This document shows positions 44,881-55,945 of a DNA stretch of 64,000 bases, one piece after another (position 1 is the first letter of the stretch; the number at the start of each line of letters is the position of its first letter). Origin of the DNA: Pollenia angustigena (lineage: Eukaryota > Arthropoda > Insecta > Diptera > Polleniidae). The DNA lies in contig OV884059.1 in the NCBI GenBank assembly GCA_930367215.1, positions 26,932,945 through 26,996,944 on the forward strand, written 5' to 3'. Under the pieces are notes generated by a model. It saw only the letters and a program-made list of their open reading frames with translations, was not told the DNA's origin and made no database searches. The translations under genes and the position numbers were made by a program.

Positions 44881-46497
44881 GGAGTCGAGTTTTTTGTACA
44901 GGAGTCGGAGTCGAAGCGATTCTTCGAAATTGGCGATGCAATATTTTGCACATCACTATGAATAAGTATATTTTAATTTATTTTATGAGAGTTAGTTCAT
45001 TCAAGTACTTTACGTAAATAATTTAAAAGTTTGTAATAATTAAAATTTTTAAGGTATATCATTTAACAAGATTTTCCAATTCTTGTAGATTAAAATCTTG
45101 TGTTAATACCCTCTTGTTGATTAAGTAGGATAAGCAGGGATGATAAATGAGAAAACTAATATCGTACCAACGAACTTATAAAATCGTACTTTTTTGGCCC
45201 CAATAGTACTAAATCATTTTTTATAAATTTTTTTATTTTATTTTTAAAAACAAAAATGTAATACAACACAAACAAAAAGTACTTAAAATTCATTTGTACA
45301 TGTAAAGTATAGATAGCAAAAAATACAAGATCAGTAATTATACATAATAATAGGGTGGGTAAAATTTTTTCGAGTCAAAAGTACATCGCGATTCTTGTTC
45401 TATAAGTTATTCCAAGAAACTTTGCCAAAGAAACCGTAGGTCAAAAATGAATTTCGAGCCCCGGATTTTCGAAAATATTTAAGAATAGAGACAAACAAAT
45501 TGTATTTGGTCTAGCCAGACCTGCATCATGCGGTTTTTAGGGTTGGGAATTCCATTTATTTTTGATTGCCGCCAGAGAACGTTTTCGTACACTTTTTATG
45601 ACTAATAAATTAGTGAATGTTTAAACGCTGGTTTAGTTGAAACAATTCTATGCGTTTAAAGATGCTTTATATGTTTACTGATATATAGATTTGTTCGTTT
45701 AAACACATTTTAAACCAAAAAGAGAGTTTAACTTGCTCGGATTTATTAGCCCTTAGAATTAATCGTCTTTTTTGTGGAAAATTTATGAATATATTTTAAA
45801 ATGCAATCTCTAATTTTAAACGAAAATACAATTTTTAAGCGTTCTAAAAATATGTGCATACGAGAATTTTCGGATTGCATTTCCAAATTTATTGTATTTA
45901 CAATGTCAATTTGTACTGCAGAAACAGGAAAGGAGTAGCAGTCCAAATATAAAATAAAATTTAATTTAGCGCTTGAAAAATCTCCTTCAAGCTTGTTCGG
46001 AGTAAAATAATAATGGAGTGGGCTCCCACTGTTCCAAAATTCTGTTGATTACTTCTTGACGTGACAACCATCTTGTTGACGAATATTTGAAAATATTATG
46101 AGTTCGTTCCAAAATAATCTTGAATTGAGATGAAGTCGTCTCTTCTACTAAGTATGTAGAACTTTTGCAGAAGTGGTTTCCTATATCTTTTAAATACTTG
46201 CCAATATCTTCAGAAAATGCACGCTTATACGCTGAATAAGCAATCGTTCAATGAGGAAGTGCAAAAATCTATTCATAATAACGGAGTTCAGTGTTTGCTG
46301 CAAATGGTCTTGCAAAAGAGCAAATGCAAAATTTCATAGCTGTTTTATTAAATCCAACAACAAAAATAAGAGTTTCCCTTAGATTTCTTAAAAAAGCAAC
46401 GACATTTTGCATTTTCAAAAGACTATTTACACCAAACACTAAACCCCGCTTATATTCATTGGACGGTAAATATGAGTTGCCATTTTAATCAATTATA

Positions 46498-47095
46498 AAT
46501 AAATTTCAGTGTATTTATTAAATATGAAAAACTGGGAATTTAGCACGTCATACGGAGATCGTATTAATTATAAACTTTGTATTCCCGAAAATAACTTTGA
46601 TAATATAATTGCATGTGCCCGTGCATAAAACTGAATTGGCAAATTGGTTTTTTTCGTTGTTTTCTTACGAAGACAATAGAATGAAGCGGGTTGTTTTTTA
46701 ATTTTGTTTTTTCTTTTAACCCACTTACAACTACAATTCGAGTCGGAAAAAAACCCAACCAATTGTAGGGAAATGTAGGAAAAGATAAACTCACTGTTTA
46801 TTGTTGGTGTTTTGTTTAAGCTTTGATATTGTTACAAGTAAGACTTAGAGTGTTTATAACTCTTATTCGCTTTAGGGTTTTATTTGTTTAATATTTTTGG
46901 CTTTTCTAAAATCTTTGGAAAAGGTTTCCTGATGAGCTGGTCTAAGCAACCGGCGAAATGCGAATAGAAGCTAGCTTTCCCTCAACAATAAATTTCAGTG
47001 TACTTATCAAATATGAAAAACTGGGAATTTAGCACGTCATACGGAGATCGTATCAATAATAAACTTTGTATTCCCGAAAATAACTTTGATAAATA
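46498..47095 (+). repeat. Hammerhead-bearing tandem repeat (retrozyme-like), 1.2 units
   Basis: 'aaatttcagtgta.ttat.aaatatgaaaaactggg' through 'ataactttgata' occurs at 46502-46600 and again at 46989-47093, a 487-bp period with one hammerhead ribozyme motif per unit. No ORF. Same family, diverged, as 53826-56065. Confidence 0.75.
46923..46972 (+). ncRNA. Type I hammerhead ribozyme candidate
   Basis: All core boxes are in order: CTGATGA (46929-46935), GAAA (46955-46958) and the TA cleavage dinucleotide (46965-46966). Stem II is GCTGG/CCGGC with a 9-nt loop. Stem III is a minimal 2-bp AT/AT helix capped by a GCGA tetraloop. Stem I pairs GGTTTC (46923-46928) with GAAGCT (46967-46972), with two G-U pairs. 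Predicted self-cleavage is after A46966. Hammerheads of this short-stem-III type I form are known from Penelope-like elements and retrozymes. Confidence 0.7.
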
Positions 47096-47395
47096 TGTTG
47101 GTTTGAAAAATTTTAAAATAGTACCAAATGAGTCACGGGGGTACCAGCGTACTTTTTAGTTTTAAACTGTACCAAAAAAAGTACAATTGTACCAACTTTA
47201 TCAACCCTGAGGATAAGTATATGGGTATTTTTTTTTATCGAAAAGTCTTCTTCTTGTCAAGTTACGTCACCAAGCTTTTCAACTTGTTTATAAACAAATA
47301 ATTTATATATTATTGAATTTTTTTTTGTATTTTGGTGTAAAGCGCAATTTAGTGAAAGAGAGAATTTGAACAACATGGTCTAAAATACAAACTTA

Positions 47396-47579
47396 CAGCC
47401 AATCCCACGATGTCACACGTTAACGTTCGCATAGAAAATTGCATTTAAAACAAAAAAAAATTCTAAAATTTGTTTTTGTTTTAAATGTAATTTTTGAATT
47501 TTCAATTTCTAAAATTTGTTTTTGTTTTAAATGTAATTTTCTATGCGAACGTTAACGTGTGACATCGTGGGACTGGCTG
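47396..47579. mobile_element. Foldback MITE, CAGCCAATCCCACG ends, TA TSD
   Basis: A 184-bp near-perfect palindrome: 'cagccaatcccacgatgtca', 'cacgttaacgttcgcataga' and their inverse. TA on both sides (47394-47395, 47580-47581), as in pogo/Tc1-type elements. Nested in the hAT at 44169-47727. Confidence 0.8.
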
Positions 47580-48120
47580 TAAATTATTTGTTGGCGCAAC
47601 GAGACGATTCTGTGGAAGTGCCAATATTGGTTTTTAAATATATAAAAAAATTGGTCAGTTCCAAAGGATTTTGGTAGGTTTTGTAGACAATTTTGGTCGG
47701 ATAAAAATTTTTTAAACGGCAACCCTGCTTGAAGTGCTCTCAAAATTGGGCGAACAGAGCGCGAATTTTAAAAATAAATTTGTAAACGCTGTTTACATAT
47801 ATCTTATGAATATGGCAAAAAGTAACGCGTATTTCGATTCGAAAAGTGAAATTTTTCGAAAGCAATTTCCAATTCGAAAATTAAACCAAACTGCGTAACT
47901 CGTTCAAAACGACGACGGAGTTGAATTTATAAACAAATAAAAAATTTTACAAAAAGTACTGTTATTAATTTACCAAAATGGACGAAAATATCCCGTAACA
48001 AAAGAAATATTCGACCTTATTGTGTAAAACGTTTACGTTAACGCCTGTTTTTACACAATTTATTGTGTAGAAAAATATTGAAAATCATTCAGATTTTTTA
48101 ATGCTTTTCATATAAATTAT

Positions 48121-48655
48121 AGGTTAGGTTAAGAAGGGTTATGTGCCCAAGGGCACACTTCCACCCGGAGACCAATGCGGTCCATTGTAAATCCCTTCAA
48201 TGAAAAATAGAAAGGTATAGAAAGAGAAAAGTAAAGAAAGGAAGTATGAGGTGGATATAATTAAGAAAGTTAGTAGGTATCAAGTGGAACTATTACCCTC
48301 TCTACAGTCCCCTCAACAGAAACAACCGCACTATTTCCCTGACAAACCCCAGTAGATCTGCCGGATTACACCCAGGGATGCACCCCAGTTCGCCGTGAAA
48401 TCTATCCCCTAGCCACTTCTGTCTGAGACCCTGCATCCTAGGGCAATGGCACAATACATGCTCGATCGTCTCCAGCTCCTCAGAATCATTGCACAACCTG
48501 CATAAGTCCGGTATGGTGTTGTCCTATTTGCCCGTAAAAGCCCTAACAGGACAATGACCCGTCAAGAACCCTATAAGTGTTGCCCCGCGTCCAATCTGGG
48601 CCATAGTGTCCTAGATACCCTGCAATCCGTTCTGTTCCTCCAGGATCGGTCAACT
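48121..48655 (-). pseudogene. 3' part of decayed RNase H-type LINE
   Basis: The minus-strand frame at 48496-48302 reads 'EELETIEHVLCHCPRMQGLR', the C-terminal zinc-knuckle-like motif of I-group LINEs with RNase H. Just upstream, 'RVSRTLWPRLDAG' is seen with frameshifts. Interrupted at 48656 by the poly-T (poly-A tail) of the inserted Jockey LINE. Confidence 0.75.
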
Positions 48656-48791
48656 TTTTTTTTTTTTTTTTTTAAATTTATTTTTATTATTGAATCTTTC
48701 TTATCGAATTTACAATATGTATTCAAATCTTAATTCTACTTGTTGTTTATTAGTTGTTACCAGTGTAACCACTAACTGCTGTATTCAAATT

Positions 48792-51410
48792 TTAAAAATG
48801 TCTTCTAGTTAGGCCCAAAGTATCGGTTCTTTTTAGCCTCTGGTGACCTTCGAACTGAAGCAGACCCCGAGCGAGGTAGTTTGGGTGGGTCATTAGTTTA
48901 TCGATGTAACTTATTGAATATTTTTTAATTTCCTCCTGGATAGTGGGGACGTTGAGATCTCTGTGGATAATATCATTACGTATATACCATGGGGCGCAGA
49001 CAATTTGTCGTAATATTCTAGACTGTCTTCTTTGAAGCTTTTGGATGTTAGATGCGCATGCAGTACCCCATAATTGGATGCCATATGTCCCTGTTGGTTT
49101 TATGATGGACTTGTATAAGAGCCAATGTAGTTGAGCTGCTTTAAGTTTCATAGCCGTTATTTTTGCTTCAATATGACGCGACCAGGTCGAGCGTCTATCT
49201 ATATGAATTCCCAAGTACTTAACATGGTTTTCTACCGGAACAGTGATGTAATTTATTTTTACAGCTGGGCACGTTTGTCTTCTGAGCGTGAAAGTTTAGT
49301 GAGCACATTTAGCCGGGTTAACCTTTATTCTCCATTTTTCTAGCCAGGCCTCTAGTTCATTGATATGGGACTGAAGATTTTGCGATGCGACTTTTGGGTC
49401 ATGGTTAACGCTAATAAATGCTGTGTCGTCTGCAAATGTAGAGGTATGCGTGCTCAGGTTTGTTGGCATATTCGCTGTGTATATTACATATAGAAGCGGT
49501 CCTAATATGCTGCCTTGGGGGACACCAGCAGTAATTTTCTTGAGGGGGGAGTATTTATCTTGCGACCTTACTATGAATGTTCTGCCTGTTAGATAGCTCT
49601 CCAGAAGCTTGTGAGTGTTTTGAGGAAGCATTCGTGTTATTTTGATGAGTAGCCCATCATGCCAAACTTTGTCAAATGCTTGGGAAATGTCTATAAACAG
49701 GGCTGAGCAGTATTGCTTTTTCTCAAACGCCGATCTAATAAGGGTGACAATTCTATGCACTTGTTCTATTGTACCATGTTTCGCTCTGAATAAGAACTGG
49801 TGATCCGGGATGATGTCGTGTTCATTTAGATGAGGAGTTATACTTAAAACGAATATTTTTCGAAAAGCTTCGATAGGATTGACAATAAGCTTATCGGTCT
49901 GTACGACGCAACCTGGCTAGCATCTTTTCCTGGCTTGGGAATCATAACAATTATAGACCTCTTCCATGAGGATGGGAAGTATCCGACTCTTAATATAGCG
50001 TTAAAAATGAGCAGCAAGATTCTGGAAGCAGACGATGGTAGGTTTCTTATCATTGACCCTGTGATGCGGTCAGGTCCGGGAGATTTTCTAATATTCACTT
50101 TTTCTACTGCAGATTTTACTTGAGTTATGTTAAATTTTAATGGATGGTTTACCTTATCAGGAATGATTGGACGGCAGGAACAAGTATGTGCATCATGTGG
50201 CGTGAAAACTATCTCAAGGTGGCCCGCGAAAGCGTTTAATTTTTCATGTGTGTTTTTGGCCCAAGTGCGGCTTTCCAGTCTTAATGGAGATTCTTGGGTT
50301 ATAGGGCATTTCATATGCCGTACAATCTTCCATAAGCTATAATTGGAGTTTTTTTGTGGCGTCTAGGCTGTTTAGATAGCCTTCTATTGCAGACTCGTGG
50401 TTCTGTCTCAATTTGTTGCGAAGAGTGGTCAGGCATAATTGTAGTTGGGCCTTAGTGGTTGGGGAACGACTGTTTTGCCATTGTCTTCTTAACTTCCTTT
50501 TTTCTATGATAAGGGTCTCTATATCCGTCGATGTATTGTAAGGAGCGCGTTTAATTGTCCGCTTGATTGGGGTTGGATTTCTTGCTGCAGTATCCAAGAC
50601 TTCTGTAAATCGGTCGACAGCTATTTGGATGTCAGATGAATTTTTTAGGGGAATGCACTGTGATAGGTGAGAGCTCACATACATTTTATACTTTAACCAA
50701 TGTTTGTTTCTGTTTGGATAGGAAATAAAGTTTGCAGCTGCGGCGTCAGAGTTACCTTTTAAAATGAGGATTGAAGGTGAATGATCAGACGAAAGATCAT
50801 AGGAGGAACTAACTAGTACCTGATCGCGCTTGATGTTTTAAATTACAGCAAAGTCAATAAGGTCTGGTAGCTTATTGAAGTCGGTTGGCCAATAGGTAAG
50901 CTCACCACTCGATACCACATCAAAATTATTTGCAGTTACGGTATTGTATAGCTGATTACCTCTAGGACTAATAAGTCTGGAGCCCCAATATGTATGTTTA
51001 GCGTTGTAGTCGCCAGCAGCAATGAATTTCTGGCCCAATGTGGAGAAGAAGTTGAGAAATTTATCGTGTACAATTTTGTGCCTCGGGGGACAATAAACGG
51101 ATGTTAACGTTAGATTGAAATCAGTTAGATTTATAGATGTGGCCTGGATACAATCTTCTTCGAACTCTGGCAATGGTAAGTGTCTGATGTGTTTGTGCAC
51201 AATTATGGCTGTGCCACCACAAGCTCGTCCGCTGGTATGTTTTGTGTCATACGTAAGGTATCCATTTACCCTAAAGCAGTTTTTATGAGTAAAGTGTGTT
51301 TGAGAGACAAGAAGTACGTCGATTTCATGCCTACGAAGAAAGTTTGCAACTTTGTGTTTATGTTGGGATAACCCGTTTGCATTCCAGAAACATATTTTTA
51401 ACTGGTTCAT
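48792..51410 (-). pseudogene. Jockey LINE ORF2 (endonuclease-reverse transcriptase), broken
   Basis: 51410-50838 is an APE-type endonuclease (LKICFWNANGLSQHKHKV; AAGDYNAKHTYWGSR). It is closed by a stop at about 50838. 50684-50337 is the linker. 50314-49844, in a shifted frame, holds the first RT blocks (KSPGPDRITGSMI; SYRPISLLSILSKLFEK). 49760-49296 returns to the first frame with 'SALFIDISQAFDKVWHDGL', 'GVPQGSILGPLLYVIY' and the catalytic FADD. 49214-48792 is the C-terminal domain. No RNase H, as usual for the Jockey clade. Confidence 0.88.
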
Positions 51411-52939
51411 TTTTTATTGAGTAGAACTTGCAGGAGCATGTTCTGGTTTCGCATCATTTCCTGAAACATGTTCTGCATAGTGGCCATGAAGTTATTCATA
51501 GTTTGAATTAAATTTTCAATTGAGATAGGCATATTTCCAGAAGGCATTTGTAGACCTTCCCTAGGAACATTAGCGTTTGGAGGTTGCTTTGCGTTAGAAG
51601 TACCCGGGGGATTTTTCGCATTAGGGTTTCCTTTTAAGACTTGGGCATATGATTGGTTTTGATTGTTTGTTTGTGAAGTACTTGCAATAGAGCCAGCGGC
51701 TTGGCTGGGCGCATGTGACGGACCATATTGGGAGTGAGTATATTTTTGAACTAAAGCAGGTTTTTTTAAATGCAAGAAGACTCTACAACCCCTATAGTTT
51801 GCCGTGTGATTTTCGCCACAGTTGCTGCATTTCTTAACATTCGGGTCAGCTTTAGAACGATTACATTCGGCGGTTTTATGAGCGTCGCCACAAACCACAC
51901 ATACGTGAGGCAATTTACAATATGATTTTGTATGCCCATATTCTTGACAGTTTGTGCATTGGGAGGGACCCTTTCGTTTTAATGGCTCCTCAACAGTTAT
52001 TCTTCTGTTGAGTAGGTAGCGCAAGTTGTATATGGGATGAACTGAATTTTGGTGTGTGCATTGGTTGAGGAACTATATTCCTGTTCAAAATGTTATGAAC
52101 AGATTTTACCTCATACCCCTCTAGCTCTATGGCAGATTTTATTTCCTCTGTAGGAACAGAACTACTATGCCTTTTATGACAATAATCAATCCCTTAGCAC
52201 TTTTTAATTGATATGTATAGTAACTTTTATTTTCTGCGTCCAGGTGTCTTGATATAATACGAAAGTTCGTTTCTGTACTGGCTTGAATTTTGGTTTCTTG
52301 AATTTGCCCGCGTCGTATAGAAACGACGTAGAAATTATTCTTACCTACCAGTTGAATCAACATGTTGACTATGCTATTTGATGTTTGCTCCCGCAGATAG
52401 ATAGGTGGCGGTTTAACTTCTTTAGTGGCTGTTCCATTAGCTGATTCTGCTTCTTCATCGTCAGGTATGGATAGTACAGAGAATCTGTTACCATTTGTTG
52501 GCAAAGAGACTACGTAAGAGCCTTTGTATTGTTTGGCCATGCGTTCCTGTTGGGTGGACCTAGGACTAGCCTTTCTCTTAGTTATTGTAATATATCTCTC
52601 CATGCCTGTTTGCACTTTAGTACTTTTTGGCACAGCTCCTGTATTTATTAATGCAAATCGTGATGTTCCAGGTTTTTCGTTATTATTCCTCTGGTCAGAC
52701 GACTTCACACTTTGAACCACATTTACGGTCGGATCAACACACTTGCTCAGGTTGGGCACACTTAAATTGCTGTATGGAAAACCAGTTGCGCTGGCAATTT
52801 TTGCACTTAAATAATTTGTATTTAATTCTGGGTATCGAATGTTTTCATTGCTTACGCTCGGGGAGCTTACCACAATATACGCATTTCTGCTATTTGTGCT
52901 GGGCCTACTCTCCTTATTGGGAGTATTTGTGAGGCTCAT
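51407..52939 (-). pseudogene. Jockey LINE ORF1 (Gag-like), interrupted
   Basis: The upstream part (52939-52139) ends with 'KPPPIYLREQTSNSIVNMLI' and the following 60 residues, matching the PRE_C2HC nucleic-acid-binding region. The downstream part (52024-51407), in the same frame, has three CCHC zinc knuckles: CTNCQEYGHTKSYC, CVVCGDAHKTAEC and CSNCGENHTANYRGC. A Gln/Asn-rich tail follows. Stops lie between 52138 and 52025. ORF1 proteins bind the element's own RNA for retrotransposition. Confidence 0.85.
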
Positions 52940-53065
52940 TCACAAATCTCTTCGGGCACCTTAGTTACTGTTCTTTTTTTCAGCTATTACAAATATTTTT
53001 TTTTTCACTTATTACAAGTATTTTTTTTTCACTTCGATTTTCTTATTTTTTTTTTTTATTTTTCT

Positions 53066-53800
53066 TACTCACTGATAAACGTCCGTACTCGTCAAGAGCT
53101 GGCTCGAACTTCATCACGGAATTTTTCCCGTATCACCCCATAGTAGTAGCATAGGAGCGCTTTACCCCCCTGTCCCTTACCACTAAGTCCAGATTCGAAC
53201 CACCTCGCGAGTTTGTCCGCCACCTCATTCCCATTAACCATGCAGTGTCCAGGTACCCAACACAGCTTTAAGTTGCATGCCTCCAAGAGTTCCTACACAA
53301 AGCGACCAGGCACGATCGCACCGTATAGTTTGTCAATGCCCTAAGCGCCGCCTGACTATCATGCCGAGAGTTCGCCCAGCATCACCTGCATAATTTCCCT
53401 GAACGTGGACAGACATTTTCCCCTGACCAGGAGAACTATGTCGTCCGCATAGGCAACAACTTTCCTGCCCATGGAATCAAATGACCTAAGAATCCCGTTG
53501 TCCGCAAGCAACCACAGTAGAGGCGATAGAACCCCCCCTTTTTGGTGTCCCCCTGGTAACCCTCCTCCTTATCACATGTCCCCCAGGCTCGAGTCTATAA
53601 TCCTACTGGTAAGCATACAGACTATCCACTCTACCAGAAAGTCCTCAACTCCATCAAAGAATCCTGAGATAGAAATCTATTAGTCTCTCAAGATACAAGA
53701 ATGACGACAGGCTAATAGGTCTAAAATTTGTTTGTCCCTGGTGTTTGAAGAGTCCAACGAAAAAGTCAACCTTTTCTTCACACTGCTTTTTATTTGTATG
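53066..53800 (-). pseudogene. RT and RNase H part of the older LINE
   Basis: In broken minus-strand frames I read 'FRPISLSSFLYLERLIDFYL' (53760-53650), 'RKVVAYADDIVLLVRGK' with the YADD catalytic box (about 53475-53420), and the RNase H end 'LCWVPGHCMVNGNEVADKLA' (53270-53210). YADD plus RNase H plus the CCHC-like tail at 48.4 kb indicate an I-group LINE (LOA/I-like). Split by the Jockey insertion. Confidence 0.8.
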
Positions 53801-53937
53801 TATGTATGTATGTACATTAGGGAAATAACTTTTTAACAATTTTTTAATTTTCAAAAGATATTGTTATTCGTGCTTAATTCCCAGTTTTTATTCTTGATAA
53901 AAACACTTGAAATTTATTGTTGATGGGATAAGCTATT

Positions 53938-53990
53938 CCTATGCATTTCACTGGTTGCTTAGGCCAGATCATCAGAAAACTTCATCCATA
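53938..53990 (-). ncRNA. Hammerhead-like motif (minus, unit 1)
   Basis: The minus strand reads CTGATGAT, then CTGG-CCTAAGCAA-CCAG, then TGAAATGCATA. Core boxes are intact. Stem II is 4 bp with a U-U next to the core. The palindrome ATGCAT leaves no room for a monomeric stem III but could pair between two strands. Stem I is weak. Confidence 0.5.
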
Positions 53991-54411
53991 AAGATTTTAG
54001 AAAAACTAAAGATATTAAACCAAATAAAACTGTTAAACGTATAAGACTTATAGCAACAGTTTTACTTGTAACAATATCAAAGCTTTAACAAAACACATCA
54101 ACAATAAAAAAGTGGGGTTATCTCATCTTACATTCCCCCCTACAATTAGTTGAAATTCTCTCAACATTAATTGTAGTTGTAAGTAGGTTAAGAAAAACAA
54201 AATAAAAAACAAACAACAACTTACAAAAGATGTTGTCAATTAAGTGTTTTTTTAGGCCGTGCACTTGCCTGTTTATTATCAAAAAGTAATTTCAATTTTT
54301 GGGAATACAAAATTTTAATTTCAAAAGATTTTGTTATTCGTGCTTAATTCCCAGTTTTTATTCTTGATAAAAATACTTGAAATTTATTGTTGATGGGATA
54401 AGCTTTTCCTA

Positions 54412-54465
54412 TGCATTTCACTGGTTGCTTAGGCCAGATCATCAGGAAACTTCATCCATAAAGAT
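54412..54465 (-). ncRNA. Hammerhead-like motif (minus, unit 2)
   Basis: Same core as the first minus unit, preceded by 'gaagtttc' and followed by ATA|GGAAAAGC. Stem I is about 4 bp including a G-U pair. Confidence 0.5.
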
Positions 54466-54743
54466 TTTAGAAAAACTAAAGATATTAAACCAAATAAAAC
54501 TGTTAAACGTATAAGACTTATAGCAACAGTTTTTACTTTTAGTTGTTACAACTACAATTAATGTTGAGAGAATTTCAACTAATTGTAGGGGGGAATGTAA
54601 GATGAGATAAACCCACTTTTTTATTGTTGATGTGTTTTGTTAAAGCTTTGATATTGTTACAAGTAAAACTGTTGCTATAAGTCTTATACGTTTAACAGTT
54701 TTATTTGGTTTAATATCTTTAGTTTTTCTAAAATCTTTATGGA

Positions 54744-54800
54744 TGAAGTTTCCTGATGATCTGGCCTAAGCAACCAGTGAAATGCATAGGAAAAGCTTAT
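54744..54800 (+). ncRNA. Hammerhead-like motif (plus, unit 1)
   Basis: CTGATGA, stem II CTGG/CCAG with loop CCTAAGCAA, GAAA, then ATGCATA. Intact core as in the minus units. Confidence 0.5.
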
Positions 54801-55165
54801 CCCATCAACAATAAATTTCAAGTGTTTTTATCAAGAATAAAAACTGGGAATTAAGCACGAATAACAAAATCTTTTGAAATTAAAATTTTGTATTCCCAAA
54901 AATTGAAATTACTTTTTGATAATAAACAGGCAAGTGCACGGCCTAAAAAAACACTTAATTGACAACATCTTTTGTAAGTTGTTGTTTGTTTTTTATTTTG
55001 TTTTTCTTAACCTACTTACAACTACAATTAATGTTGAGAGAATTTCAACTAATTGTAGGGGGGAATGTAAGATGAGATAAACCCACTTTTTTATTGTTGA
55101 TGTGTTTTGTTAAAGCTTTGATATTGTTACAAGTAAAACTGTTGCTATAAGTCTTATACGTTTAA

Positions 55166-55833
55166 GGGCACTGCTACACGTTCAATAAATATCGTGATAT
55201 TTGGATCGCGATCAATTTTAAAATATTGATGGATCACGAGCGTATGCTACATGTTCAATATTTATCGCGTCAGTATTTATGTTATTTTTGTGTTGTGCGG
55301 GTCGTTTATCAATGTCGCTAGAAAAACAAACCTTTAATAATTTTTGCAGTGCAGACGCTCTTTTTTTTTTTTTTGTCGGAATAAGCTTTAGCCGACGAGT
55401 CCCACAATTCCGGCAATGCCTCCAAATTAAAAATGAAATCTTTTAAAATAATTTTTTCACTGCTTAATTCCGATTCCACCGGCAGAACCCACTCGTTTTC
55501 ACTGTCTTCTGCCATTACCCTTTATTTCAATAAACTTTACACAAATTTTGTCAATTGTTTAACTTTTTATTTGTTTAATTTTTTCCACTGCGTATTTTAT
55601 TTCTTTTATTTTGACACTTTTTACCGACGTATCATCACTATTTAATATCATGAAAATGCTACACGTTCAATATTTATCACGCGATCCACGATCCGCGATC
55701 TGGATTTCTGGATTTCATATTTTAGGCCATTCTGCGATATGGATCGCGATCCATCAATATTGCATGCTTCACGTTCAATAAATATCGTGATACTAGAAAT
55801 ATCACGATATTTATTGAACGTGTAGCAGTGCCC
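55166..55833. mobile_element. PIF/Harbinger derivative, GGGCACTGC ends, TAA TSD
   Basis: Ends GGGCACTGCTACACGTTCAA and its inverse, flanked by TAA (55163-55165, 55834-55836). The sister repeat at 54690 reads cgtttaacagtttt, the empty site. Sub-terminal 'atatcgtgatat' and 'ggatcgcgatc' motifs are repeated. It includes the MADF-like remnant at 55318-55515. Confidence 0.9.
55318..55515 (-). pseudogene. Truncated MADF-like ORF of Harbinger
   Basis: Starts MAEDSENEWVLPVESELSSE, with 'FIFNLEALPELWDSSAKAYS' then a poly-Lys run. The 'P.LWD.....Y' block is the start of a MADF domain; the remainder is missing. The acidic leader and position inside a TAA-flanked element fit the second ORF of PIF/Harbinger. 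Confidence 0.55.
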
Positions 55834-55887
55834 TAACAGTTTTATTTGGTTTAATATCTTTAGTTTTTCTAAAATCTTTATGGATGA

Positions 55888-55945
55888 AGTTTCCAGATGA
55901 TCTGGCCTAAGCAACCAGTGAAATGCATAGGAATAGCTTATCCCA
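55888..55945 (+). ncRNA. Hammerhead-like motif with mutated core (plus, unit 2)
   Basis: The first box reads CAGATGA instead of CTGATGA. Changing the invariant U4 is expected to abolish cleavage. Confidence 0.5.

Larger units (their letters stand above)
45135..47209. mobile_element. Element CAGGGATGATAAA, 8-bp TSD, nested in the hAT
   Basis: Ends CAGGGATGATAAATGAG and inverted 'caactttatcaaccctg', with perfect TSDs AGGATAAG (45127-45134, 47210-47217). 'gtaccaa' and 'gtactttttt' motifs are inverted inside the ends. It carries the hammerhead-bearing tandem repeat at 46498-47095. No transposase was recognised in the remaining 1.3 kb. Confidence 0.87.
44169..47727. mobile_element. hAT transposon with dead transposase, 8-bp TSD
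   Basis: Ends CAGGGTTGCCG and inverted CGGCAACCCTG, with 'ttggtcgga' motifs inside both ends. Perfect TSDs CTTGAAGT (44161-44168, 47728-47735). It carries a hAT transposase relic (about 44330-44880) and nested elements at 45135-47209 and 47396-47579. Too decayed to be autonomous. Confidence 0.88.
48656..53050 (-). mobile_element. Jockey-type LINE, nearly full length, defective
   Basis: A minus-strand non-LTR retrotransposon with its poly-A tail at 48656-48675 (poly-T on +), ORF1 at 52939-51407 and ORF2 at 51410-48792. ORF1 and ORF2 overlap as ATGA (51410-51407). Both ORFs carry stops and at least one frameshift. It is inserted in an older LINE whose pieces lie at 48121-48655 and 53066-53800. 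TSD not resolved. Confidence 0.88.
53826..54536 (-). repeat. Hammerhead-bearing repeat, two minus-strand units
   Basis: The block 'ttattcgtgcttaattcccagtttttattcttgat' starts at about 53868 and again at 54343, a 475-bp period. Each unit contains the inverted hammerhead core. The pair is head-to-head with the plus-strand pair that starts at about 54540. Confidence 0.8.
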
